A program made the translations under genes and the position numbers. 64,000 nt of DNA. It comes from Muribaculum sp. (GTDB taxonomy: Bacteria > Bacteroidota > Bacteroidia > Bacteroidales > Muribaculaceae). The stretch spans positions 312,716-376,715 of the forward strand of contig JAMPAV010000001.1 in assembly GCA_023667055.1 (NCBI GenBank). The letters are read 5' to 3'. Positions 8,856 through 18,123 of this stretch are shown in pieces. Every line of letters begins with the position of its first letter. Within the stretch, counting starts at the first letter, position 1. The notes under the pieces were generated by a model. That model had not been told where the DNA came from and did no database searches. It was given only the letters and a program-made list of their open reading frames with translations.

Positions 8856-9371
8856 TTACTCAGCGGCCGGAGTTTCAGCTGCAGGAGCCTCAGCTACAGG
8901 AGTTTCAGCGGCTGGAGTTTCGGCAGCGGGGGCAGTCTCAGCAGCTTTCTTGCCACCACGGCGGCTGCGACGGGTCTTAGTGGCCTTGGCAGCTTTTTCC
9001 TCAAGCATATTCTCGTTGAAGTCAACGAGCTCAATCATTGCCATCTCGGCGTTGTCGCCAAGACGATGACCGGTCTTGAGGATACGGGTGTAACCGCCCG
9101 GACGATCAGCAACCTTTTCAGCAACCACGCCAAAAAGTTCCTTGATAGCCTCTTTATTTTGGAGATAACTGAAGACAAGACGACGATTGCTCATGTCATC
9201 TTTCTTGCTGCGAGTGATAAGAGGCTCAGCATAAACGCGGAGCGCCTTAGCCTTAGCCAGAGTCGTAAAGATTCTCTTGTGCATGATAAGAGAGATAGCA
9301 AGGTTAGAGAGAAGCGCCTCGCGATGTCCCTTCTTACGGCTAAGGTGGTTGAATTTCTTATTATGTCTCAT
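8856..9371 (-). CDS. rplQ: Large ribosomal subunit protein L17, with alanine-rich tail
   Basis: L17 binds 23S rRNA near the exit tunnel. The first 118 or so residues are the conserved L17 fold ([20 protein letters not shown]). The remaining 50 or so form a basic linker ([11 protein letters not shown]) and a low-complexity tail of A-P-E-T repeats ([15 protein letters not shown]), so the 171-residue protein is much longer than the 116-130 usual in other phyla. Extended L17 tails are known in Bacteroidetes. Last gene of the alpha cluster, 8 bp behind rpoA, followed by a strong terminator. Confidence 0.97.
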   Translation of the reverse strand: MRHNKKFNHLSRKKGHREALLSNLAISLIMHKRIFTTLAKAKALRVYAEPLITRSKKDDMSNRRLVFSYLQNKEAIKELFGVVAEKVADRPGGYTRILKTGHRLGDNAEMAMIELVDFNENMLEEKAAKATKTRRSRRGGKKAAETAPAAETPAAETPVAEAPAAETPAAE

Positions 9372-9379
9372 CGTAGTGT

Positions 9380-10384
9380 TTATTCTTTATCTAATTTATA
9401 CTTTGAAATATCCATGCCGAACGAGAGGTTGTTGTTGGCAAGAAGTTCATCGAGTTCAGTAAGAGATTTCTTACCGAAGTTGCGGAACTTCAGAAGGTCG
9501 TTTTTCTGGAACTGAACGAGTTCGCCAAGAGTTTCAACCTCAGCGCTCTTCAAGCAGTTGAGAGCACGGACGCTAAGATCCATATCGACAAGTTTGCTTT
9601 TAAGAAGCTGACGCATCTTAAGCACTTCCTCATCGAATTCCTCGGGAGCCTCATCAGCGGGAGCCTCAAGAGAGATTTTTTCATCGCTGAAAAGCATGAA
9701 GTGATGGATCAAAATTTTAGCGGCCTCTTTTAGAGCATCTTTCGGAAGGATGGAGCCATCGGTTGTCACTTCGAGTATGAGTTTCTCGTAGTCGGTTTTC
9801 TGCTCTACGCGGAAATTCTCGACTGCATATTTCACGTTTTTTATAGGCGTGTAGATGGAGTCGACGGCTATGACGGCGGGATCTGCACCCATCGCGCGAA
9901 GCATCTCACGATTTTCATCGGCGGGAACCCAACCACGACCTTTATTGATGGAGAACTCCATGTTGAAAGAAGTGGAAGGATTAAGATTGCAAATCACCAA
10001 GTCGGGGTTGAGTACCTCAAAACCCGAAAGAGCTTTACCCAAGTCTCCTGCTTTCAATACATCAGTACCGGAAACGGATACTGTAGCTGTTTCCTCGTCG
10101 TGGTCTTCAGTGGTTTGCTTGAATCTCACCTGCTTCAGGTTAAGGATGATATTGGTAACATCTTCCCTAACACCAGGGATAGAATCGAGTTCATGAGCCA
10201 CACCATCTATACGAATAGAGCAAATAGCATATCCGCCGAGACTTGAAAGAAGAATTCTGCGGAGTGCGTTGCCGATAGTTTGGCCATATCCCGGTTCGAG
10301 AGGACGGAATTCGAATTTACCGAATTTTGAGTCCGCTTCAAGCATCAGGACCTTGTCGGGTTTTTGAAATGCTAATATTGACAT
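9380..10384 (-). CDS. rpoA: RNA polymerase alpha subunit
   Basis: Scaffold of RNA polymerase assembly and contact point for activators. 334 residues, normal length. The N-terminal dimerisation domain (about 1-230) contains [17 protein letters not shown], and the C-terminal domain (about 255-325) has the helix-hairpin-helix pattern [20 protein letters not shown] and FGKKSLTEL. The gene sits between rpsD (16-bp gap) and rplQ (8-bp gap), the standard alpha-operon order. Confidence 0.98.
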   Translation of the reverse strand: MSILAFQKPDKVLMLEADSKFGKFEFRPLEPGYGQTIGNALRRILLSSLGGYAICSIRIDGVAHELDSIPGVREDVTNIILNLKQVRFKQTTEDHDEETATVSVSGTDVLKAGDLGKALSGFEVLNPDLVICNLNPSTSFNMEFSINKGRGWVPADENREMLRAMGADPAVIAVDSIYTPIKNVKYAVENFRVEQKTDYEKLILEVTTDGSILPKDALKEAAKILIHHFMLFSDEKISLEAPADEAPEEFDEEVLKMRQLLKSKLVDMDLSVRALNCLKSAEVETLGELVQFQKNDLLKFRNFGKKSLTELDELLANNNLSFGMDISKYKLDKE

Positions 10385-10400
10385 GGGTTACAATAGTTTA

Positions 10401-11006
10401 TTATTTAGAATAGAGCTCGACGATCAGCTGCTCCTTAATGTTCTCAGGAATATCCGCACGCTGGGGGAGGTGAAGGAACTTACCGCCCTTCACGCTTTCG
10501 TCCCATTCAATCCAGGGATATTTGCTGTGATTGAAGCCGGCCAGATTATCGGCTATCACTTCAAGAGACTTTGATTTTTCGCGAACAGCTACCACATCAC
10601 CCGGTTTAACCTGATATGAAGGAATGTTGACAACATCTCCGTTGACAGTGATGTGTTTGTGAAGAACAATCTGACGAGCAGCCGGACGTGAAGGAGCAAT
10701 ACCAAGACGATATACCACGTTGTCGAGACGGCTTTCGAGCAACTGAAGGAGCACCTCGCCGGTGATGCCTTTGGTGTGAGCGGCACGTTCGAAAAGGTTG
10801 CGGAACTGACGTTCAAGCACGCCATAGGTATATTTAGCTTTCTGCTTTTCCTTAAGCTGAGTGCCGTATTCAGAAGTCTTGCGGCGACGGTTGTTGCCAT
10901 GCTGACCCGGGGGATAATTCTTTTTGGTCAGAACTTTGTCTTCACCGAAGATGGCCTCGCCGAATTTACGAGCGATTTTAGTTTTTGGGCCTGTGTATCT
11001 TGCCAT
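10401..11006 (-). CDS. rpsD: Small ribosomal subunit protein S4
   Basis: Primary 16S rRNA binder that nucleates 30S assembly. 201 residues beginning [17 protein letters not shown]; the S4 RNA-binding domain is at about 93-155 ([19 protein letters not shown]). In other bacteria S4 represses its own operon. The gene is separated from rpsK by 152 bp, the third-longest gap within the superoperon, and that gap can fold, so an autoregulatory leader is possible. Confidence 0.98.
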   Translation of the reverse strand: MARYTGPKTKIARKFGEAIFGEDKVLTKKNYPPGQHGNNRRRKTSEYGTQLKEKQKAKYTYGVLERQFRNLFERAAHTKGITGEVLLQLLESRLDNVVYRLGIAPSRPAARQIVLHKHITVNGDVVNIPSYQVKPGDVVAVREKSKSLEVIADNLAGFNHSKYPWIEWDESVKGGKFLHLPQRADIPENIKEQLIVELYSK

Positions 11007-11158
11007 TTTTTTAAATTCTTAGATGATTTGACTTTAATAAAAGAGTGTCAAAACAGAAGATCCATTCGATAGGCGCATCGCCCTTAGCGCAGCCGCGACC
11101 CCTCGAGAGGTAGAAAATCGTGAGGGTCATTCGCATTCAGGCGACACAACTGATATAA
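11007..11158 (-). promoter_or_regulatory. Structured gap between rpsK and rpsD
   Basis: This 152-bp spacer contains a GACCC...GGGTC stem with an inner hairpin CTCTCGAG, and a tight GGCG-ATG-CGCC hairpin on the minus strand. No promoter match was found. By position it is a candidate binding leader for S4 or another ribosomal protein, but that is inference. Confidence 0.35.
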
Positions 11159-11548
11159 TTAGACTCTTCTTCTCTTAGGAGGACGACATCCGTTGTGCGG
11201 AAGCGGAGTAACATCGACAATTTCGACTACTTCAATTCCGGCACCATGTACTGTACGGATTGCTGATTCGCGACCATTGCCCGGACCCTTGACATAGGCC
11301 TTCACCTTGCGGAGGCCGAGGTCGTAAGCAACTTTTGCACAGTCCTGTGCAGCCATCTGGGCAGCATAGGGAGTATTTTTCTTACTACCGCGGAAGCCCA
11401 TCTTACCTGCTGAAGACCAAGATATCACCTGACCTTCAGAGTTGGCTAAGCACACGATAATGTTGTTGAAGGAAGAGTGTACGTGGAGCTGACCCATAGC
11501 GTCAACCTTGACATTTCTCTTCTTCGCTGCGACTGTCTTTTTTGCCAT
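11159..11548 (-). CDS. rpsK: Small ribosomal subunit protein S11
   Basis: Platform protein of the 30S subunit near the mRNA exit. 129 residues with the conserved [14 protein letters not shown] and the C-terminal [17 protein letters not shown]. Located 9 bp after rpsM. Length and termini are normal. Confidence 0.98.
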   Translation of the reverse strand: MAKKTVAAKKRNVKVDAMGQLHVHSSFNNIIVCLANSEGQVISWSSAGKMGFRGSKKNTPYAAQMAAQDCAKVAYDLGLRKVKAYVKGPGNGRESAIRTVHGAGIEVVEIVDVTPLPHNGCRPPKRRRV

Positions 11549-11557
11549 AATTTATAA

Positions 11558-11938
11558 TTATTTAGTAGCTTTCTTCTTGTTAGCAACAGTTTTCTTGCGG
11601 CCCTTGCGAGTACGAGCATTGTTTTTTGTGCTCTGACCTCTGACGGGAAGGCCAAGACGATGGCGGATGCCACGATAGCAACCGATATCCATCAGACGCT
11701 TGATGTTGAGTTGGATTTCACTACGGAGGTCACCTTCCACCTTATATTCGGTCTGGATAACTTCACGCACAGCAGCAGCCTGGTCATCGGTCCAATCCTG
11801 AACCTTTATAATACCATCTACACCTGCCTTTTTAAGGATAGTAGAAGCTGCACTACGGCCAATGCCATAGATATATGTGAGGGCGATATCTCCTCTTTTG
11901 TTTTGCGGCAAATCAACGCCGACTATACGTACTGCCAT
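11558..11938 (-). CDS. rpsM: Small ribosomal subunit protein S13
   Basis: Head protein of the 30S subunit that contacts the P-site tRNA and the B1 bridges. 126 residues starting [20 protein letters not shown], with a helix-hairpin-helix at about 14-60 and the basic tail [18 protein letters not shown]. First ribosomal gene of the alpha cluster proper, 33 bp after rpmJ. Confidence 0.98.
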   Translation of the reverse strand: MAVRIVGVDLPQNKRGDIALTYIYGIGRSAASTILKKAGVDGIIKVQDWTDDQAAAVREVIQTEYKVEGDLRSEIQLNIKRLMDIGCYRGIRHRLGLPVRGQSTKNNARTRKGRKKTVANKKKATK

Positions 11939-11971
11939 AATTGAGTTATTACGTTTTTAGTGCGTGGGGCA

Positions 11972-12088
11972 TTAGCCCTGGCGCTGTTTGAGTTTAGGGT
12001 TCTTTTTGTTGATTACGTACAATCTTCCTTTACGACGCACTATCTTGCTGTCGGGAGTGCGCTTTTTGATTGATGCTCTAACTTTCAT
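11972..12088 (-). CDS. rpmJ: Large ribosomal subunit protein L36 (zinc-free form)
   Basis: A 38-residue frame starts at 12088 with [19 protein letters not shown] and ends KLKQRQG, which is unmistakably L36. The CxxC...C...H zinc site of the classic protein is lost (T, S and other residues stand there), so this is the C-minus form that does not bind zinc. It lies between infA (14-bp gap) and rpsM (33 bp), its usual place. Confidence 0.96.
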   Translation of the reverse strand: MKVRASIKKRTPDSKIVRRKGRLYVINKKNPKLKQRQG

Positions 12089-12102
12089 ATAATGTTTCGT
12101 TT

Positions 12103-12321
12103 TTATTTGTAACGGAATGCGATTCTGCCCTTGGAAAGGTCGTAGGGAGACATCTCCACTTTCACCTTATCGCCCGGAAGAATCTTGATATAGTGCATTC
12201 TCATCTTGCCTGAGATATGAGCTGTGATTTCGTGGCCATTCTCAAGTTCCACCTTAAACATAGCGTTGCTCAGTGCTTCAAGAATCACACCATCCTGTTC
12301 GATTGCTGCCTGTTTTGCCAT
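12103..12321 (-). CDS. infA: Translation initiation factor IF-1
   Basis: Single OB-fold (S1-like) factor that blocks the A site during 30S initiation. 72 residues starting [20 protein letters not shown] and ending [10 protein letters not shown], with [26 protein letters not shown] in between. It is 24 bp after map and 14 bp before rpmJ, the conserved map-infA-rpmJ order. Confidence 0.98.
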   Translation of the reverse strand: MAKQAAIEQDGVILEALSNAMFKVELENGHEITAHISGKMRMHYIKILPGDKVKVEMSPYDLSKGRIAFRYK

Positions 12322-12345
12322 ATAATGATAATTGACGTATAAAAA

Positions 12346-13128
12346 TCAGAAATTCCTGTCGCCAAGTGAATTTTGAATATAATCGAAGGTGGTCAGTATT
12401 TCGGGCTTATCCTCGGTGATAAGGATAGTATGCTCGAAATGAGCCGACGGTTTACGGTCTTTGGTGCGTGTCTGCCATCCGTCTTTTTCAAAGACAATGT
12501 TTTTAGAGCCCATGTTGATCATCGGCTCAATGCAAATGCACATTCCCGGCTTCAGCATCGGTCCGATGCCGCGTCTTCCGTAGTTTGGAATCTCAGGGTC
12601 CTCATGCATCGACTTGCCAATGCCATGTCCGCACATTTCTCTTACCACTGAATATCCGTGATGCTCGCAGAAGGACTGGACTGCATTGCTGACATCGCCA
12701 ACACGCTTGCCTGCCTTGGCGGCTGCAATCCCCTTGTAAAGGGAATCCTTAGTCGTCACGAGCAATTCCATAACCTTCGGATCTATATCACCCACTGCAA
12801 AGGTATAGCAAGAATCGCCGTTGAATCCATTTAGTTCGGCCACGCAGTCAGTGCCGACAATGTCGCCTTCCTTCAGAACGTACTGAGAGGGGAAACCATG
12901 GACAACAGTCTCATTGACCTCAATGCAGAGAGTGCCGGGGAAACCATGATAGCCGAGGCAAGCGGGTTTACCCCCGTTGTCAAGGATATACTCCCTTGCC
13001 ACAGTATCGAGTTGCTTGGTGGTGACACCCGGTTTTATCCATTTGGCCACCTCGCCGAGAGTGCGACTCACAAGGTCGGAGGCCAAACGCACCAATTCGA
13101 TTTCTTCTTCTGTCTTGATAAAAATCAT
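12346..13128 (-). CDS. map: Methionine aminopeptidase, type I
   Basis: Removes the initiator methionine from nascent proteins in the cytoplasm. 260 residues. The pita-bread fold motifs are present: GDIVGTDCVAELNGFNGDS with two metal-binding aspartates, the metal histidine in CGHGIGKSMHE, CIEPM with a metal glutamate, and a final FEHT. No N-terminal SH3-like extension, hence type Ia. It follows secY by 28 bp. Confidence 0.97.
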   Translation of the reverse strand: MIFIKTEEEIELVRLASDLVSRTLGEVAKWIKPGVTTKQLDTVAREYILDNGGKPACLGYHGFPGTLCIEVNETVVHGFPSQYVLKEGDIVGTDCVAELNGFNGDSCYTFAVGDIDPKVMELLVTTKDSLYKGIAAAKAGKRVGDVSNAVQSFCEHHGYSVVREMCGHGIGKSMHEDPEIPNYGRRGIGPMLKPGMCICIEPMINMGSKNIVFEKDGWQTRTKDRKPSAHFEHTILITEDKPEILTTFDYIQNSLGDRNF

Positions 13129-13156
13129 TTCTGAAATCTATAACACTTGAAAGCAA

Positions 13157-14491
13157 TCAATAACCCGGTCCACCGGCGCGGCCTTGAATTCTTGTGCCCT
13201 TCATCAAGCCATCGTAATGACGCATGAGCAGATGACCTTCAACAATGCGAAGAGTGTCGAGGATCACACCAACCATGATAAGCAGGGAAGTGCCGCCAAA
13301 GAAAGAGGCGAAGCTACGGTTAACACCTAACACGTATGCAATAGCAGGCATCACGGCAACAATTCCGAGGAAAATGGAACCGGGCAAAGTGATACGCGAC
13401 ATTATAGAGTCGAGATAATCAACGGTCGGTTTGCCGGGTTTGACACCGGGGATAAAACCATTATTACGCTTCATATCCTCCGCCATCTGGGCAGGACGAA
13501 CTGTTATTGCGGTATAGAAATAAGTGAAGGCCACAATCATCAGGAAGTAGATGATATTGTATGTCCAGCCATACATGTCAGTAAGAGCACCAACAAAACC
13601 GGTCTGGTTGGGACTGAATCCTGCCAGTGTGATAGGAATGAACATGATAGCCTGGGCAAAGATAATAGGCATAACGCCTGCGGCATTCACTTTGAGCGGG
13701 ATATACTGACGGACGCCACCATACTGTCTGTTGCCAACAATTTTCTTGGCGTATTGCACGGGCACCTTGCGCACACCTTGCACGAGAAGCACCGCACCGG
13801 CTATAACAGCGAGAAGGATCACAATTTCCACAAGGAAAAGCACAAGACCACCGCCGGCTGAATTAAGCAGACGACCTGTGAATTCCTCGAAGAAAGCCTG
13901 TGGCAGACGAGCAATGATACCGATCAGAATTATGAATGAAATACCATTGCCGACACCCTTCTGGTCGATTCTTTCACCGAGCCACATGATAAACATGGAA
14001 CCGGCGGCGAGCACCACAGTCATGAACGCCATGGTGTACCAGGGAAGATTGACGATGCCACCGGCAGCCTGGATCTGATATTTCAGATTGACCAGATAGG
14101 CCGGACCCTGAAGCAACAGAATCAGGACAGTGAGATAACGAGTATATTGATTCAATTTCATTCTTCCGCTCTCGCCCTCGCGCTGCATCTTCTGGAATGA
14201 AGGGAGCACCATGCCGAGCAACTGGATCACGATCGACGCAGTGATATAGGGCATGATACCGAGAGCAAAGATCGAAGCCTGAGAGAAAGCGCCACCCGAG
14301 AACATGTCGAGAAGCTGCATCAAGCCGTCGGAAGTGAAATTTTTGAGTGCCATGAGGTCGTTGGGGTCGATACCCGGAAGAACCACATAGCATCCGAAGC
14401 GATAGATAATCACGAGAAGCAGCGTGATGCCAATTCTCTTACGGAGATCTTCTACGCTCCAGATATCTTTAACAGTTTGAGTAAATCCCAT
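13157..14491 (-). CDS. secY: Protein translocase subunit SecY
   Basis: Channel-forming subunit of the Sec translocon. 444 residues with ten hydrophobic segments; recognisable blocks are LQLLDMFSGGAFSQASIFALGIMPYI near the plug and QKGVGNGIS in the loop after TM4-5, and the conserved PGxxPG segment IPGVKPGKPT. Between rplO (11-bp gap) and map (28-bp gap), as in most bacteria. Confidence 0.98.
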   Translation of the reverse strand: MGFTQTVKDIWSVEDLRKRIGITLLLVIIYRFGCYVVLPGIDPNDLMALKNFTSDGLMQLLDMFSGGAFSQASIFALGIMPYITASIVIQLLGMVLPSFQKMQREGESGRMKLNQYTRYLTVLILLLQGPAYLVNLKYQIQAAGGIVNLPWYTMAFMTVVLAAGSMFIMWLGERIDQKGVGNGISFIILIGIIARLPQAFFEEFTGRLLNSAGGGLVLFLVEIVILLAVIAGAVLLVQGVRKVPVQYAKKIVGNRQYGGVRQYIPLKVNAAGVMPIIFAQAIMFIPITLAGFSPNQTGFVGALTDMYGWTYNIIYFLMIVAFTYFYTAITVRPAQMAEDMKRNNGFIPGVKPGKPTVDYLDSIMSRITLPGSIFLGIVAVMPAIAYVLGVNRSFASFFGGTSLLIMVGVILDTLRIVEGHLLMRHYDGLMKGTRIQGRAGGPGY

Positions 14492-14502
14492 TTTACAGAA
14501 AG

Positions 14503-14949
14503 TTATAATTTGATTACAGATCCACCGGCGGCGGTGATAGCGGCCTCAGCAGTTTTGGAGAAGGCGTTAGCCTCCACCTCAAGTTTGTGGGTCAGCTCGC
14601 CTTTGCCAAGAATCTTAACGAGAGTGTTCTTGGGCACGAGACCGGCTTCACGGAGGTCGGCAACTGTAATCTTCTCGAGATTCTTGGCAGCAGCCAAAGT
14701 TTCGAGAGCATCAATATTGAGTGCTTTATATTCGACTCTGTTGATATTGTTGAAGCCGAACTTAGGCACGCGGCGCTGAAGAGGCATCTGGCCACCTTCA
14801 AAACCAATTTTGCGTTTGTAGCCTGAGCGAGACTTAGCGCCTTTGTGGCCACGGGTGGAAGTGCCACCGAAGCCGGAGCCGGGGCCGCGACCAATTCTTT
14901 TCACACCCTTGTTGCTTCCGGGTGCCGGTTGGAGATTATGAAGTTCCAT
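14503..14949 (-). CDS. rplO: Large ribosomal subunit protein L15
   Basis: Late 50S assembly protein. 148 residues when started at the ATG at 14949 (MELHNLQPAPGSNKGVKRIG); the frame can be extended four codons upstream, but the conserved L15 N terminus begins here. The glycine-rich segment GRGPGSGFGGTSTRGHKG and the C-terminal LEVEANAFSKTAEAAI are standard. Gaps are 14 bp to rpmD and 11 bp to secY. Confidence 0.97.
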   Translation of the reverse strand: MELHNLQPAPGSNKGVKRIGRGPGSGFGGTSTRGHKGAKSRSGYKRKIGFEGGQMPLQRRVPKFGFNNINRVEYKALNIDALETLAAAKNLEKITVADLREAGLVPKNTLVKILGKGELTHKLEVEANAFSKTAEAAITAAGGSVIKL

Positions 14950-14963
14950 TGGAAAAATCAAAT

Positions 14964-15143
14964 TTAAAGTTTTGTTACTTCTACAAGGTGATGAACGGCC
15001 TTTACCATACCCATAATAGCCGGGTTGTCTTCTTTGACTACAGTGTGGTTCATTTTTCTGAGGCCGAGCGCGTCAAGAGTGCGTTTCTGCACAGCCGGAC
15101 AATTGATGCGGCTTTTGATTTGCTTAATTGCTATTTGTGCCAT
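14964..15143 (-). CDS. rpmD: Large ribosomal subunit protein L30
   Basis: A 59-residue frame from the ATG at 15143 to the TAA at 14964 reads MAQIAIKQIKSRINCPAVQK...LDALGLRKMNHTV...VHHLVEVTKL, the compact bacterial L30. It sits between rpsE (8-bp gap) and rplO (14-bp gap), its conserved position. Confidence 0.97.
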   Translation of the reverse strand: MAQIAIKQIKSRINCPAVQKRTLDALGLRKMNHTVVKEDNPAIMGMVKAVHHLVEVTKL

Positions 15144-15151
15144 GTCGGATA

Positions 15152-15670
15152 TTATTTGCCGTTAAACACTTTTTCAACAGATACGCCACGGTTCTGTGCC
15201 ACCTGTGCCGGGCTGCGGAGTTCGGCGAGAGCGGCAATTGTGGCCTTCACAAGGTTGTGAGGGTTGGAAGAGCCCTTTGACTTAGCAAGTACATCGGTGA
15301 TACCAACGGACTCAAGCACGGCACGCATAGCGCCACCTGCCTTCACACCGGTACCCTCGGAAGCCGGGCGAAGGAAAATACGGCTGCCACCGAATTTAGC
15401 TTCCTGCTCGTGAGGAATTGTGCCATTGTGTACCGGAACACGTATGAGATTCTTTTTGGCAGTCTCCACGCCTTTGGCGATTGCAGCCTGGACTTCATTA
15501 GCCTTGCCGAGGCCCCAGCCGATAACACCGTTTTCGTTGCCTACAACTACGATAGCAGCAAAGCTGAATGCGCGACCGCCCTTTGTGACCTTAGTGACGC
15601 GGTTGATTGCAACCAGGCGGTCTTTCAGGTCGAGATCATTGGTAGATTTAACTCTATTATTCTTTGCCAT
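15152..15670 (-). CDS. rpsE: Small ribosomal subunit protein S5
   Basis: 30S protein involved in accuracy and helicase activity at mRNA entry. 172 residues with the N-terminal double-stranded RNA-binding domain (about 15-80: [31 protein letters not shown]) and the C-terminal domain with [15 protein letters not shown]. Normal length and order, 9 bp after rplR. Confidence 0.98.
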   Translation of the reverse strand: MAKNNRVKSTNDLDLKDRLVAINRVTKVTKGGRAFSFAAIVVVGNENGVIGWGLGKANEVQAAIAKGVETAKKNLIRVPVHNGTIPHEQEAKFGGSRIFLRPASEGTGVKAGGAMRAVLESVGITDVLAKSKGSSNPHNLVKATIAALAELRSPAQVAQNRGVSVEKVFNGK

Positions 15671-15679
15671 GACTTACGA

Positions 15680-16021
15680 TTAAAATTTAAGACCGGCCTT
15701 GCGTGCTGCGTCGGCCAAAGATTTAACACGACCGTGGAAGAGATAGCCGTTACGGTCAAAAACTACTTCAGTGATACCCCTTTCCTGGGCCTTCTTGGCG
15801 ATTTCCTCGCCAACCTTAGCGGCGATTTCTGTCTTGGTGCCTTCAGCGATACCCTTTGAGGAAGCAGCCACGAGAGTTGCGCCGGCGAGGTCGTCGATCA
15901 CCTGGACATAAATAGCCTTATTGGAGCGGAACACGCTCATTCTTGGGCGCTGAGCGGTGCCGGAAATTTTGCCACGTATGCGGGCTTTGATTTTATTTCT
16001 TCTATCTATTTTGGTTACCAT
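15680..16021 (-). CDS. rplR: Large ribosomal subunit protein L18
   Basis: 5S rRNA-binding protein. 113 residues, with [17 protein letters not shown] near the start and [20 protein letters not shown] at the end, the 5S-binding fold. A shorter basic N terminus than in E. coli, as usual in Bacteroidetes. 13 bp after rplF. Confidence 0.97.
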   Translation of the reverse strand: MVTKIDRRNKIKARIRGKISGTAQRPRMSVFRSNKAIYVQVIDDLAGATLVAASSKGIAEGTKTEIAAKVGEEIAKKAQERGITEVVFDRNGYLFHGRVKSLADAARKAGLKF

Positions 16022-16034
16022 AACTTCCTAAGGA

Positions 16035-16589
16035 TTATTTAGCGTTGGCAGACTTGCCGGACTTGCGGCGGATGATTTCACCTACAAACTTGATACCCTT
16101 GCCCTTGTAAGGTTCAGGCTTACGAAGCGAGCGGATCTTGGCGCAAACCTGTCCGAGGAGCTGCTTGTCGCTTGATTCGAGAATGATAAGGGGGTTCTTG
16201 TTACGCTCTGACTTTGCTTCCACCTTTATTTCCAGAGGAAGTTTGATGAAAATAGCGTGAGAATAACCGAGAGAAAGTTCGAGGACCTGACCGGTGGCAG
16301 TGGCACGGTAGCCAACACCTACGAGTTCCATTTCCTTCTTGTAGCCTTCAGATACGCCTACCACCATGTTGTGGATAAGAGCGCGATACAGACCGTGAAG
16401 AGCACGGTGTTCACGTTCGTCGTCGGGGCGAGTCACATGGATATGTCCGTCGGCCACTTCAACTTTGATATCAGGATTTATTTCTTGAGAAAGAGTGCCT
16501 TTTGGGCCTTTCACAGTAACCACGTTGTCTTTTACAGTCACTTCCACCTTTGCGGGAAGTTCGATTGGAGCTTTACCTATTCTTGACAT
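16035..16589 (-). CDS. rplF: Large ribosomal subunit protein L6
   Basis: Two-domain protein at the base of the factor-binding stalk. 184 residues starting MSRIGKAPIELPAKVEVTVK; the C-terminal signature PEPYKGKGI is present at about 157-165. Located 18 bp after rpsH and 13 bp before rplR. Confidence 0.98.
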   Translation of the reverse strand: MSRIGKAPIELPAKVEVTVKDNVVTVKGPKGTLSQEINPDIKVEVADGHIHVTRPDDEREHRALHGLYRALIHNMVVGVSEGYKKEMELVGVGYRATATGQVLELSLGYSHAIFIKLPLEIKVEAKSERNKNPLIILESSDKQLLGQVCAKIRSLRKPEPYKGKGIKFVGEIIRRKSGKSANAK

Positions 16590-16607
16590 AATTAAATCCT
16601 CCTTTCA

Positions 16608-17006
16608 TTAGCAAACGTAGCATAAAACTTCGCCACCGATCTTAAGTTCGGAGGCAGCCTTGTTGGTCATCACACCCTTTGAAGTGGAGAGGATTGCGAT
16701 TCCGAGGCCGTTGAGCACACGGGGCATGTCCTTATAACCGGTGTATTGACGGAGACCGGGACGGGAAACGCGTTTCAGAGCCTTGATGGCGTTTACCTTA
16801 TCGACCGGATCATACTTAAGGGCAATCTTGATAGTGCCCGATGGAGTGGGACCTTCCATGAACTTATAGTTCAGGATGTAGCCCTGTTCGAAAAGGATCT
16901 TGGTGATCTCTTTCTTCATTTTCGAAGACGGAACTTCCACCACACGGTGACCCGCATGGATGGCGTTGCGCAGTCTTGTCAAATAATCTGCAATTGGATC
17001 AGTCAT
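16608..17006 (-). CDS. rpsH: Small ribosomal subunit protein S8
   Basis: 16S-binding assembly protein, and in enterobacteria the repressor of the spc operon. The start is taken at 17006 (MTDPIADYLTRLRNA, 132 residues); the frame extends 22 codons further upstream, but that part is not S8-like and contains a promoter element. The C-terminal STSKGVMTNKAASELKIGGE is canonical. It is the first gene after an intergenic region of 257 bp with a terminator, two promoter matches and a long palindrome, so it probably heads its own transcript. Confidence 0.97.
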   Translation of the reverse strand: MTDPIADYLTRLRNAIHAGHRVVEVPSSKMKKEITKILFEQGYILNYKFMEGPTPSGTIKIALKYDPVDKVNAIKALKRVSRPGLRQYTGYKDMPRVLNGLGIAILSTSKGVMTNKAASELKIGGEVLCYVC

Positions 17007-17059
17007 TTGTTGTTTTGTTTTAAATTGATTCAGATTTACCGAACAATATTTAATACTCT

Positions 17060-17091
17060 CAAAGTTAAGCACAGGTTGTGCAATTGCACAA
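17060..17091 (-). promoter_or_regulatory. Second possible promoter of rpsH
   Basis: On the minus strand, TTG at 17091-17089 and TAACTTTG at 17067-17060 are 21 bp apart. The -33 part lies inside the palindrome at 17067-17100, so a bound factor could block it. Weaker evidence than for the promoter at 17110-17140. Confidence 0.5.
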
Positions 17092-17100
17092 TCTGCGCTT
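17067..17100. repeat. 34-bp near-perfect palindrome in the rpsH leader
   Basis: The core TTGTGCAATTGCACAA (17076-17091) is a perfect 16-bp palindrome, and the flanks continue (CAG/CTG, AAGC/GCTT) so that 15 of 17 position pairs match. It follows the promoter at 17110-17140 directly and overlaps a second one. It could be an operator or a leader hairpin. Confidence 0.65.
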
Positions 17101-17109
17101 AAACCGATG

Positions 17110-17140
17110 CAAAATTAGTAAAAAATCACGTCATACACAA
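17110..17140 (-). promoter_or_regulatory. Internal promoter upstream of rpsH
   Basis: On the minus strand, TTG at 17140-17138, a 20-bp spacer and TAATTTTG at 17117-17110 fit the Bacteroidetes consensus exactly. It would give a leader of about 95 nt before rpsH. Confidence 0.72.
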
Positions 17141-17202
17141 GAATTAGAAGCGTATTCTCAGTGAATTAGATACTAAATTAACATTATTTAATATTATTTA
17201 AC

Positions 17203-17234
17203 AAAAAGAGTCAAACCTTTTAGGGCTTGACTCT
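17203..17234 (-). terminator. Terminator-like hairpin between rpsN and rpsH
   Basis: On the minus strand a 10-bp stem with one G-U pair (arms 17233-17224 and 17217-17208, 6-nt loop) is followed by five T residues (17207-17203). It begins 30 bp after the rpsN stop, an unusual place, in the middle of the superoperon. Confidence 0.7.
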
Positions 17235-17263
17235 TCATCTATTAATGAAATTAGCAATCTTAA

Positions 17264-17566
17264 TTACCAGCTTGCCTTCTTCACACCGGGAATTAGACCG
17301 GCGGAAGCCATCTCACGGAACTGGATACGGGAAATACCAAACTGACGGATGTATCCCTTCGGACGACCAGTCATCATGCAACGGTTGTGCAGACGTACGC
17401 GCGAAGCGTTCTTGGGGAGTTTCTGAAGTTTGGTAAGAGCCTCATAGTCGATGTTGCCTTCAGCATCGGCGAGAGCAGCCTTCTTGAGGGCAGCTTTCTT
17501 TTCAGCGTATTTGGCAACCATCTTTGCACGCTTCACTTCGCGTGCTTTCATTGATTCCTTAGCCAT
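17264..17566 (-). CDS. rpsN: Small ribosomal subunit protein S14 (long, zinc-free form)
   Basis: 16S head protein. 100 residues, the length of the long C-minus form; the zinc-binding CxxC pairs of the short form are absent. The conserved end [20 protein letters not shown] and KKASW is intact. 5 bp after rplE. It is followed by a terminator-like hairpin. Confidence 0.97.
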   Translation of the reverse strand: MAKESMKAREVKRAKMVAKYAEKKAALKKAALADAEGNIDYEALTKLQKLPKNASRVRLHNRCMMTGRPKGYIRQFGISRIQFREMASAGLIPGVKKASW

Positions 17567-17571
17567 ATCTC

Positions 17572-18123
17572 TTATTTGTTATCAGTTTTGAAAGGAAGTC
17601 CGAACTTCTTGAGAAGAGCAAAACCTTCGGCGTCAGTCTTGGCAGATGTCACGAAAGTGATGTTCATACCCTGGAGTTTGGGGACATTGTCGATATTAAT
17701 CTCTGGGAAAATGATCTGCTCGGTGATGCCGAGGGTATAGTTGCCACGGCCATCGAGCTTTGAGTTGATACCCTTGAAGTCACGGATACGTGGAAGAGCC
17801 ACGCGGATGAGTCTTTCAAGGAACTCATACATTTTCTCTCTGCGAAGAGTAACCATCACGCCGATGGGCATTTTCTTACGCAGCTTGAAGTTAGAGATAT
17901 CCTTTCTTGAGAGAGTAGGCACAGCCTTCTGGCCAGTGATTGCAGTGATTTCATTGAGAGCAGTCTCAATCAGTTTCTTGTCTTGCGTTGCAGCGCCGAG
18001 ACCCTGGTTGATGACGATTTTCTCAAGACGGGGCACCTGCATCGGTGTGGTATAATTGAACTCCTTGGTGAGTTCGGGAGCGATTCTCTCTTTATACTCC
18101 TTAGCTAATGTAGTTGCACTCAT
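17572..18123 (-). CDS. rplE: Large ribosomal subunit protein L5
   Basis: 5S rRNA-binding protein of the central protuberance. The ATG at 18123 (183 residues, [18 protein letters not shown]) shares one base with the rplX stop (TGATG), so translation is coupled; a GTG one codon upstream is the only alternative. Core motifs include [22 protein letters not shown] and the C-terminal LLKKFGLPF. Confidence 0.97.
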   Translation of the reverse strand: MSATTLAKEYKERIAPELTKEFNYTTPMQVPRLEKIVINQGLGAATQDKKLIETALNEITAITGQKAVPTLSRKDISNFKLRKKMPIGVMVTLRREKMYEFLERLIRVALPRIRDFKGINSKLDGRGNYTLGITEQIIFPEINIDNVPKLQGMNITFVTSAKTDAEGFALLKKFGLPFKTDNK

